Assembly (NCBI GenBank): GCA_008828725.1
Contig: MEHQ01001945.1
Location: 1-64,000, forward strand
DNA from: Saccharina japonica
Lineage: Eukaryota > Sar > Phaeophyceae > Laminariales > Laminariaceae
Length of the DNA stretch: 64,000 bases
Direction: 5' to 3'
In this document: one piece after another, positions 55,776 through 64,000 of the stretch
Layout of the letters: each line of letters starts with the position of its first letter
How positions within the stretch are numbered: position 1 is the first letter of the stretch
Made by a program: the position numbers and the translations under genes
Notes under the pieces: generated by a model
What the model saw: only the letters and a program-made list of their open reading frames with translations
The model's database searches: none
What the model was told of the DNA's origin: nothing

Positions 55776-57080
55776 CCATACATTTACACGAGGCTGTAAA
55801 TCAAACACGGCGCTTTTCACCGTTTTAGAACTGCAGCCAAGTTTTGGGGGACAAATTACCTGGAGAGTGTGCGGGGTATTGGATGGAGTCGTTCGGTGTA
55901 TGCGAAGTGTGTGTTTGGAAGCGCCTTGCAAATACTATTGGATGGGTTCAATAAACATTTTCTACAGGTGTCATTGGCCCCTGTTACTTTATTCAAGTCA
56001 AACGCCCCAATACGATTAATGGTTTCGCGATTGGGACAGATGTTTGCGTCTTTAAAAGGGTCACTTAAGGCTGCAGGCCGAGTTTCATCTGCGCTTTACG
56101 ACCGCGCACTTGGTTTTTCACTCCGGTACCTTCTCGACGGAGTTGTTAACTCCTGTGCCGTGGAGATTTGTTTGAAAGAAAAATCGCGATCACATGTTGT
56201 GTTCAATGGTATGTATTTTCTGGCGTGTTGCTCTACGTGAACAACGCAAAGGAGGGTGGGGAGGGCATCTCTGATATCTGTAACGGTTTTCATGTTCGAA
56301 AGTAAAGCTGGAAATAGTGTTTTGTATCGGACAGTTCGGTAAGCTTTTGCTCGAAAGCAAAGCAGAAGTGAAAAAGCAGTGTTGTTCTGCGGGTACAAGA
56401 CTATACATAGTTATGTGAGGGATAAGATACATCGTAGATTTGCCCAGCGAATAGGATTGTCGTTGCGGTTTTAGGTGCTGGGTTAGGATAAAAATAGTCT
56501 ATATATATCAGTGTCGAACCACCGAAAGATTAGCAAATGTTAGACTGCAGCACCGCTGTTCAGTTCCATTGCACCCATAATGTTGAGGGAAGCGACTACA
56601 AGAAGCGTTGCTATTTTCAGAGTCGGGGGGAAATTTACCCCGAGTTAACCATTGTTGACACCTGGTAGTACGTACTGTAAGTTTATGGGGCAATGGGAGC
56701 TCAAGCCCCATTTTTCTCAACCGAGTTTTAAGAGTAGTCGCTTTCGTTAGTGATATATGGAATGCGGGGATAGGCTGCAAGACCGGTCGGCCAGAACGAA
56801 ATGGCGTGGCCGAGTCGGGACAAAGATGGTTCCATGCAGACGGCTTCATATGTTGCTTTTCGATCTCGACGTTCCTGGTGTGCAAAATGGGTATATAGTG
56901 TTGTGCACACGTAGGTTGCGGTATGGGTTATGTCGTGATCGTGATGTATAGCACGGCTGTAGTGAAGGCCTCTCAAAAGCTGGGATATAGCATGGCGGGT
57001 TTTAGTTTTGCAGGCTATTTATATTTCCTACACTGTAGTTGAATTGTTTGTGAGCCGAAGTTTCGAAAAGGTTGAGAGGT
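55776..57080. other. 3' flank of the gene, no further gene recognised
   Basis: An AATAAA-containing stretch (TTCAATAAACATTTT, about 55,949) could serve in polyadenylation. AAGTTTTGGGGGACAAATTACCTG at 55,838 matches, inverted, the CAGGTAATTTTCCCCCAAAAC at 48,126 near the left edge of the exon-5 duplication. Confidence 0.35.
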
Positions 57081-57099
57081 TACAAGCCCTGCTGCGTTT

Positions 57100-57900
57100 T
57101 AAGGAAGGGCAGGAGGAACATAAATATAGGAGAGGGGGGTACAGAGAGGAAGGTGGAGATAGGAAACGAGAGGGGAAATATCAGAGAGAACGGATTTTTG
57201 GTGGGAAGTGGGAGGAAAAGTAGAACATAAGATAGTACAAGCTGTCGCTAGGAACTCGCGCAGTAGGGTATTTGTAACTGTCGTAAACTTGCGTTCGTGG
57301 GGAGTTCTTGTTCGAACAAAAAAAGTAGGCATTCCTGAATTATTTATTTTCGAAGATTAAGCCACGGTCGTTGAAGATTGTTTGGCTTCGGCAACCTCCA
57401 AAGGGGTCCCTGTTTTGTGGCACCGTGTAAATTAGGGTAAACTAGAGACTCGCATTCGCTTGTAATGATCAGACAGAAAGCAGAATAATTGTTGGACGGA
57501 AAATACGACGACGCGTTCAGAGCAGCTGTAGAGCAATCACCAAAGCAGACGGGGCATGTCGGGTTATCGCCGGCCAAGAGGAGTTCTTTAGTTTTTTTGT
57601 GCAGCATTTGGAGCAATCGCCACAGCAGACGGGGCATGTCGGATTATCGCCGGCCAAGGGGTGTTGTTTTAGTTTTTTGTTGTGCAGCATTTAAGCATGT
57701 GCGAGAGAAGGACTTCATCGTATAAAATGCTGAGTTTTTTTTTCGTACGCTCCACCGAATTACAAGGAAGCGCGGGAGGAACCTGTTCGGAGGGGGCCAC
57801 AGAGAGAGATTGAACAAAGCAACAGAAAAAGAGAGGAGACACGTCAGAGAAAAGGGGTTCTTGGGTGGGAAATGGGAGCGAGAGTGAGAAAGAGGCAAGA
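57100..57900. repeat. Local duplications
   Basis: A block of about 80 bp (AGACGGGGCATGTCGG.TTATCGCCGGCCAAG to GTGCAGCATTT) is tandemly duplicated at 57,531-57,608 and 57,611-57,692. Purine-rich blocks with AGAGAACGGATTTTTGGTGGG (about 57,184) and AGAGAAAAGGGGTTCTTGGGTGGG (about 57,846) are related to each other. Confidence 0.6.
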
Positions 57901-58369
57901 CATAGGAGTGTTCGCTTGCTTATTAGTTCGATGCATGGTGGGAGCGAATTCGAGTGTTCTTACCGGGAGATTTTCGAGGTCGAGTACTATGACACTTGAT
58001 AAAGTGGAGGGTTTACCTGGGAGATACTCCTAGCGTTTTTCACGTCAGAAATGTAGTATAAGACGAGGGGAGTAAACTCGTGGAGGAAGTTAATGTATGC
58101 CGTACTGTAATAGTGGGAGTAAATTCGACACCCATCTTCTCTTTTTTTCCTGGGAGATGAATCGAGTAAGTACGTAGTGGGTTGAGGTCAATTATTGTAA
58201 CAGGGTAGGAGTACATTCGAGGGGTTTCTCGACGAGCCTGGCGGCGTTCGCCGTTATAATGTCCTTGGCTTTGTCCGCCTCGGTGGTGGTTCTTGTGTCA
58301 GCCTTCTTGGCTTTGTTACTTTTCTGCCTCCCCTTCTGAGCAAACAAACATTTCTGCGCGGAGCAAGCA

Positions 58370-58776
58370 ATGGCCGTGTGGGCTGAGTACATCAGTCTAT
58401 ATTGTAGCAACATGTATAGACGGTGTTGGATTATAAATACGATGCATTTGAAATGCGAGCCAAACCGGCGGGGCATTATTTTGATCAACCATCGTGGCGT
58501 TCGGCTCACACGGCACGGGGGGAACTGGGGCTTGGTCCAAACGGGCTTGTCTATGTCTCAGCTACCCCTGCTCGTGGCCACACCGTCGGAGCTAACACTC
58601 CGCCGATATATTTGCAATTTTTTCGAGAGTCATGCTTGGCTGGCGCTGGATTGAGAACATATGTTGCAAATCGCGAGAATCGAGGGTCAATAATTTTTCT
58701 CCAAGAAAATGGGTCAAATTTATTTGGTGGTTTGAGATTTAGTGCAGACAGAAAGCCTAAGAGTAAACACTTTTAG
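58370..58776 (+). other. Unrecognised 117-codon ORF
   Basis: Composition is moderately protein-like (LGPNGLVYVSATPARGHTVG), but there are no domain, repeat or splice indications. An overlapping ORF in another frame is nearly as long. Confidence 0.25.
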
Positions 58777-58889
58777 GATTATCTACCAAAGTGAAAGGCT
58801 ACCCTCCTGTCATCTGTCGCTTGTGCTCGCGGAGGTCTTTGGCGTTGGTTTCCATCACAGCACCTGCGTTCTCGTTCGGTTGCCTTTCT

Positions 58890-59215
58890 CTGCGTTTTTT
58901 CCGGCTTCTTAGCCTAGCAACTTAGAGGTGTGGGAGTGGGTTTTGAGGAACCGCATCTTCGACTCATGTTCTACTGTAGTTCGCGCAATTGGGATTTCCC
59001 CGAATTTCCCACATTTCTGCATATACGGCTCATCAGGGTGGGCTAGTGTAATAGTATGGGCTCGGAAGGCCGGTAATTACCTCAATATAGTTATTTGATC
59101 CGTTTTCGTATTAGTTGGGTGGCATTCGTATTCGGGATATTTATAAGATCGGGAGGGACATGAGCTCCTTCCAAGCCAGATGCCATCGGCTCTAGGAAGA
59201 TAATAAAGCTGCTTC
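58890..59215 (-). repeat. Dispersed repeat R1, copy 4 (inverted)
   Basis: GAGGAACCGCATCTTCGACT, TTTCTGCATATACGGCTCAT and CAGGGTGGGCTAGTGTAATA are the reverse complement of the R1 markers at 8,820-8,950. Confidence 0.65.
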
Positions 59216-59876
59216 TCTTCTACGCTTGATTCTACGAGAAATTGAGTAACGCCAAGGATGCTTAATAGACAAATCTGCAAGGGGATAGTCTGTCACACCT
59301 ATTCTTATTACGCAGTTGTGTTCGTTTGTTGTTGTTGTTGGCGCTATACGAGTAGTATAGCTGTTGTCGGTGCTGATGTGGGGTCAGTGTTGTAGCTTTG
59401 TTGTTGTTGCTCCCACCCCCCCTGGTTATCCCGGACCTCCTGGGCTGTGCAAGACATTGCTGCTGATTGATAACACATACTCAAGAGTTCAAGTTCGATC
59501 ACGATGAAGTGCGAAACCCCAAAACAAATACTACAGAGTTGGAGCAGAATCTAGAAAAATTCGGAAAATCAGCGCCAACTTTTCCAACAAACAAAAGAGA
59601 TGAATACGAGCAGGACCGCTGCTGCATGATAGATAGCACAACGAAGATATCCATTCTATTCAATTCGGCTATGTAGTATAGTAATACTGTCGCACTGTCG
59701 CAGTGGGTCTTCACAACTATCTCGGCTTTAGCGTATATCATCAATACCAAGTTAATGCCGCAATTCAGATGCGGTGAGATGATGACGCCGTTTCGGATCT
59801 TCAAAACTAAGCCAGTTTGAGTATGCCCCGAGCGCCACCCGACCCCCTACGGTCACGTGACCGCGCCACGGCCCCC

Positions 59877-59985
59877 CACACAGCAGCCCTTCCTTGGTGT
59901 CCCCGGCGAAAGAGCGGGCACCTCAGTCAAACTCGGCGAGCGTGGGGGGTAGAAAGGCTCCCACCCGGGGACGGGTTGCTTGGTC
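59877..59985 (+). repeat. Leader part of the composite SINE, copy 3
   Basis: CCTTGGTGTCCCCGGCGAAA, TCAAACTCGGCGAGCGTGGG and CACCCGGGGACGGG match the leader at 46,045-46,135. The tRNA-like head may be the one at 60,533, displaced by the minisatellite between. Confidence 0.5.
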
Positions 59986-60089
59986 CCCGGGAAAAGGGGG
60001 AAACCTGGGAAGGGAGGGTGTTTCCAACATTTTCGGAGGCGTTTACCTTGCGGGCATTTTTTTCAAGGCTTATCACGGTATTTTGGCGG

Positions 60090-60375
60090 GACGGTAACGA
60101 CGGTAACGGCGGGACGGGACGGTTAAACCGTCGTTAAACTGTTCCCGTCGTCCCGTCAAATCCCGTCCCGTCCCGTCCCGCCGACAAATCTCCAACCGTT
60201 GAACTTTACCGTCCCGTCCCGTCATCGAAATCTGCCCCGTTGAGCTTTACCGTCCCGTCCCGTCAAGAAAATAGCTCCCGTTGAAAATTACCGTCCCGTC
60301 CCGTCGAGATAATATAATTTACCGTCCCGTCCCGTCATGCACCCTTGTCTTTACCGTCCCGTCCCGCCGACAAAA
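60090..60375 (+). repeat. CCCGT minisatellite
   Basis: Runs of (CCCGT)2-4 recur every 40-50 bp as TTTACCGTCCCGTCCCGTCA, with degenerate spacers between. It produces three overlapping meaningless ORFs. Confidence 0.9.
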
Positions 60376-60532
60376 CTTGTCTCTCCCGCCAAGATTCACA
60401 CCTGCCCGTTGTCTCTTCCCGTCATTCCCACCAAGAATCTACGAATTTACAAAATTGTTCCCTGTTTGGGGTTTCCATTAGATTGGAAGTTTTTTCCGGG
60501 GATGGAACATTACCCCCCCCCCCCCCCGACAT

Positions 60533-60840
60533 GTTGGTTCAGTGGTAGAACGCTTGGTTCTACGCGCCGAGTTCTTGGTTCGAGCACTAACTTTATATTT
60601 CGATATATAGATTTTTGCGCTTTTTGTTTGTATGAGGTTTTTTAGTGTTACTTTTTTTTTCGTGATAATTGTATGGCATTTTACAGTACGGTCATACTAA
60701 ACGATGTGTTTACACACTAAAAATACAAGTAGTCCTTAGAGTAAGCACCGCCACGTGAATGAGTGGGGAACATACGTGGGTGGGTGGGTATAATACCGGC
60801 GGCGCTCACGTTGCAGCGATCGTCCACCCTTAATAGTAGT
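60533..60840 (+). repeat. tRNA-like SINE head and body, copy 3
   Basis: GTTGGTTCAGTGGTAGAACG (A-box region) and TTCTTGGTTCGAGCACTAAC (B-box region) are 27 bp apart. An acceptor-like pairing GTTGG/CTAAC and an anticodon-like stem CTTGG/CCGAG with a 9-base loop can be drawn. The T-arm does not pair. A GTGGGTGGGTGGG body and GTTGCAGCG follow, as in the other copies. It is closest to a real tRNA but probably a SINE. Confidence 0.5.
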
Positions 60841-61483
60841 TATATATTATATGTTGTAATGGGGCAAGGGCCACAGCAGTGGGAAGGTTTGATGCTGTTC
60901 ATTTGCTGCTTCTGCTGTGGTGTTGCATGTATGTTACGTGTTTGCCGAAACAATGGACCCTGAGCCCTAAGCTCTCCTCTTGAAACATGCCACAGCAATA
61001 CTGTACGCCGTCAACACCGTCCGTGTGTTCCAGGAAAACGGCGAAGAGTCAGTGCCACCAGCGGGGACCGACATTGACACTGCCGTTGGGCGACAAATAA
61101 CCCGATAGAAACAGTTGTCATGGCAGCAGTAATGATCTGTGCGAGATTTACGAACCGCCATACTCGTACCGATTCTTGCTCGAGTGGTTGTTTTGTTCCG
61201 TATGTACGAGGGGTGTTCGGGTGGGTCGCCTATGGTTCAAGGCACAGGGCATCGGATGTGTGCGTCAGCTATGATACCGATTAAAATTTGCTGCGCGCGG
61301 TAAGGGCGTCGACGGTTAAGGGGCCGTTTGGGAAAAACAATTAAACTGCTTGTGTTGAGAGTTTCTATATTGTTATTGCACGGCCAAGGAACGGGTTGGC
61401 GTGCTTATTCCACAAGTGTTTGTACAAACATGATAAAATGTTTGGCGGAATTAATAACAACTCTCCAAGAACGGTGGTTCCAT
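60841..61483. other. No recognisable gene
   Basis: Short ORFs only. Confidence 0.5.
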
Positions 61484-62110
61484 ACAATATGATATGCGTA
61501 TGATATGAGCAGTACTGAAGCCCCAAATACTCGGAGTACAAGGAGTACCCGCAGTATTGGACTCCGAAATACTCCGAGTACAAGCAGTATCGAAAGTGTT
61601 CATACCCGAAATACTCTGAGTACGAGCAGTATCCCGGAGTATCGAACCCCGAAATACTCCGAGTACACGAAGTACCTGAAGTATTTTATCTCCAATACTC
61701 CTTACTTTACTCCAAGGTGTGTGTATAAAAATGATAAAATGTTTGGCGGGATCAATAAATAATCTCTAAGAACGATCGAGTCAATAGTAATGGTTCCATA
61801 CAGTATGATATGCGTATGATATGAGCAGTACTGAAGCCCCAAATACTCGGAGTACAAGGAGTTCCCGCAGTATTGGACCCCGAAATACTCCGAGTACAAG
61901 CATTATCGAGAGTGTTCATAACCGAACTACTCCGAGTACGAGCAGTATTATCCCGGAGTATCGAACCCCGAAATACTCCGAGTACACGAAGTACCTGAAG
62001 TATTTTATCTCCAATACATCTTACTTTACTCCAAGGTACTCGGAGCATCTGTGCACACTTTTCGAGACATCCTTGCGTCACTCCCCAGGCACGTCCCGGA
62101 GGGGAACCTT
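61484..62110. repeat. Two tandem copies of an element with 37-bp subrepeats
   Basis: The block from ATATGATATGCGTATGATAT through AGTACTGAAGCCCCAAATAC to TACTCCAAGGT occurs at 61,488-61,722 and 61,802-62,037. Inside, the palindromic core ATACTCCGAGTAC recurs five or six times per copy. A right-hand edge (GGCACGTCCCGGAGGGGAAC) is shared with 1,228-1,247. Confidence 0.85.
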
Positions 62111-62344
62111 TTACCATATTATATATTGATGTTATCATATTTTTCGATTTTAAAATTTACTCTAATTTATTCTGTTTCATTTCATAATTCGTTTTTTGTA
62201 TTGTCTTTTTTTCTTATTTTTCGGTTCGGCTCGTGTCGTTTTGTTCTCGTACCCGGTACGTTCGCATCTCACTTGCTTTACCCATTCATTTGCGTTTGTT
62301 TTGTTCTGGTTTTTCTCTGTTTCACAGTCTGTGACCACATAATT

Positions 62345-62430
62345 TGTATGCACTCGGCGGGGCTCGAACTCGCGATCTTGAAGCTTACAGGCTTCGTGGT
62401 TACCTGCTAGCCCACCGGGGCGACCGGTTA
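62345..62430 (-). repeat. tRNA-like SINE head, second copy
   Basis: Reverse complement of the unit at 16,943-17,030, with GATCGCGAGTTCGAGCCCCG and GTGGGCTAGCAGGTAACCAC. The T-stem pairs at four of five positions. No proper acceptor stem. Confidence 0.55.
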
Positions 62431-62449
62431 TATACATATGTATACCAGG

Positions 62450-63350
62450 TATATTTTTTTTATTTCGTTTGATTTCGTTTTTCGTTTCGTTTCTCCTTGT
62501 CTGCGGCCCTCAGGGTGCGAATTAAAGAAGGCAAGTTTCAAATCGGATCGATTTCAAATTGATGTTTTTTTATGAACCGAATCGATTTGTTTCCGATTTG
62601 AAGTGGAAATACGGCTTTACGTTCTATCGGGTGAAACCGCGTATGTTCCGTATGTTCTCGAAATGTGAATGAGGTCGGAATAACTCGACATCCCACAGAA
62701 CACCCGGCTGACAAGTACCGAGGAGAGTAAGCTGAGAGCGACGGCGTGCATCGTCACCTGCATGCCGCCTACAGCCTCTGTTTTATTTTTAAGGCCCAGG
62801 CTAGGAAGCTGTTACTCTCAGCTTGGCTTGGGTGGACGGAGGAAGCCCTTAAACGCCACACACCGGACAGCGACAGCGATACACTACCGGCCCTCTCATA
62901 AGAAAGTGCCCCACAAGAAACTCAGCCTAAACATTGGGGGAAATAAGGAAGTCGACAGCTATTATACTGAAGTTAGTCTGGGTTTCGGTCTTGCCTGTCG
63001 TATATGGCATTGCATTGTCTGCTCTGCTTACTGCACTGAGCGTAGTATCTCTGTGTCGTAGTTTTGTGACCACAGAACTGGTACCTTTTTAGGATGAAGA
63101 ATCGGCACGGACACTGGGTGTGCTGGATGTCGACGGGTAGAAAGGGAGGTTTAATGTGAAGAACACACACACACTATGAATAAAACACAACCTTCTACCT
63201 GGTGTACGTCATACGTACGCATTAATAATTTATTAGCCTAGCACGGGACTGTCAGTCGAGAATAATCCATGATGCAGCCCGCGATAAACGTGAAGAAACA
63301 ACAACTCCTGAAACTTTATTTCGCCAATACGGGCCCTTTATGATTAATGT
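62450..63350. other. No recognisable gene
   Basis: An AT-rich start followed by short ORFs. The 99-codon + ORF at 62,762-63,061 has no recognised domain. Confidence 0.5.
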
Positions 63351-63359
63351 TTGAACAAT

Positions 63360-63530
63360 TTCGCCAAAGACATCCACAATGATGTCAGGTCAAGGACGGG
63401 AAACCTTCGCTGTCAAGGGTATACGGCCGAGTGTGTAATACCAAAACCTAGTAGTATGGTGTCTGTCAAGGGGTTGAAGGTCCTGTGTCATGACATCTTG
63501 TCTTCTAGGGCGGTCAAGAGAGGAGGAGGG
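63360..63530 (+). repeat. Fragment of the GATC-rich TIR element interior
   Basis: TCGCTGTCAAGGGTATACGG, CCTAGTAGTATGGTGTCTGT and GTCCTGTGTCATGACATCTT correspond to the reverse complement of about 21,350-21,470. The reading frames are related too: NLRCQGYTAE, PSSMVSV and VLCHDIL against NVRCLGYRAE, PSSLVSV and VLSSGIL. Confidence 0.6.
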
Positions 63531-63690
63531 AGCAGTGTGGGAGGGAGGAGGGAGAGGTGGGAGTGATGGGGCGGAGGGCGCGGAGGGAGGGAGGGAGGGA
63601 CGGAAGGCGGGAGAGGGAGAGGGCGAGCGAGGGAAGGAGGGAAGGAGGGAGGGAGGGAGGGAGCGAGAAAGCGAGACTGGGACGGAGAGA
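63515..63690. repeat. GGGA/GGAGG purine-rich microsatellite
   Basis: Runs of GGGAGGGA and related units, with the strand opposite reading CCCTCCCT. A shorter CCCTCCCT tract is at 41,835-41,870. Confidence 0.9.
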
Positions 63691-64000
63691 AAAGCTTTCG
63701 CCACCTGATCACTCCCAGCACAGATAAATGCGTGACGCTGTCGAAACATGAATTTCAATTCCACAAGTGTATAATCCAATTCCAGTTGAAATTAGAACCT
63801 GGCCTCGTGCGAGCGATCGGTGCTGCTCGGCTCTCCACTCCGTTTGGGATGCTGGGAGCCAACCCTGACTACTCCACACACAGGGCACCCCATTAGGTAT
63901 GGTTTGGACCATGACGATCGCCTCCTCGAGGGCTACCGACCTGTTGCGTGCGGTAGGGGCGTAGCAGTTTTGAAATAAATTCGGCCGTGGGGTACCCCAG

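Noticed and set aside
60533-60592. Functional tRNA gene
   Set aside because: The T-stem does not pair and the anticodon-like loop has nine bases. The downstream body matches the SINE copies at 40 and 46 kb.
60090-60645. Overlapping + strand ORFs of 66-106 codons
   Set aside because: They arise from the CCCGT minisatellite and disagree in frame.
63390-63779. 129-codon Pro/Ser-rich minus ORF
   Set aside because: It is produced by the GGGA/GGAGG microsatellite.

Overview
The window is eukaryotic nuclear DNA. It has one large multi-exon gene with GT-AG introns, TTAGGG-type repeats, tRNA-derived SINEs, LINE and Ty3-type retroelement remains and many terminal-inverted-repeat (TIR) elements. There are no bacterial operons. 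The protein families point to a stramenopile, most probably a brown alga: Lin-Notch repeats joined to a Pmp-like beta-helix and a multi-pass membrane domain, plus a NADAR remnant. This assignment rests on remembered family resemblance, not on a search.

The left 40 kb is accessory DNA. From 1 to 8.5 kb I see only repeats and unrecognised remnants. From 8.5 to 11.4 kb there is a decayed NADAR gene embedded in tRNA-derived SINE copies and another dispersed repeat. From 12.9 to 15.7 kb two large inverted-repeat elements lie next to each other, followed by a sequencing gap bounded by a 21-bp repeat. LINE 3' ends lie at 20.3 and 36.4 kb, a reverse-transcriptase remnant at 22 kb and a Ty3-type integrase/pol remnant at 24.4-26.6 kb, all broken. 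A well-bounded 2.0-kb hAT-like element (8-bp target duplication, 43-bp subterminal arrays) sits at 28.5-30.5 kb and holds a nested second TIR element.

From 40.7 to 55.8 kb one gene can be assembled on the + strand from six exons. Two exons each carry one Lin-Notch repeat. A 2.15-kb exon encodes a repetitive GGA[ILMV]/SWSG beta-helix. The last three exons encode a cysteine-rich stalk and about eight membrane segments. The model gives 1,360 residues, and every splice phase agrees. Its introns are crowded with repeats. Introns 1, 2 and 3 each hold a copy of the same GATC-rich TIR element, and intron 1 also holds a decayed LNR pseudo-exon. The segment containing exon 5 has been tandemly duplicated (48,106-49,887 and 50,036-51,818), giving two coding-identical copies of exon 5 that cannot both be spliced in without a frameshift. 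Two LINE insertions follow, one behind the other, each ending in a C-tract and sharing a C(n)GTAAAGCCA border.

From 55.8 to 64 kb I recognise no gene. This part holds SINEs, minisatellites, a tandem TIR-like element at 61.5-62.1 kb and fragments of families seen earlier. The one functional story in the window is the putative surface receptor or channel gene. Almost everything else is mobile DNA or its debris.
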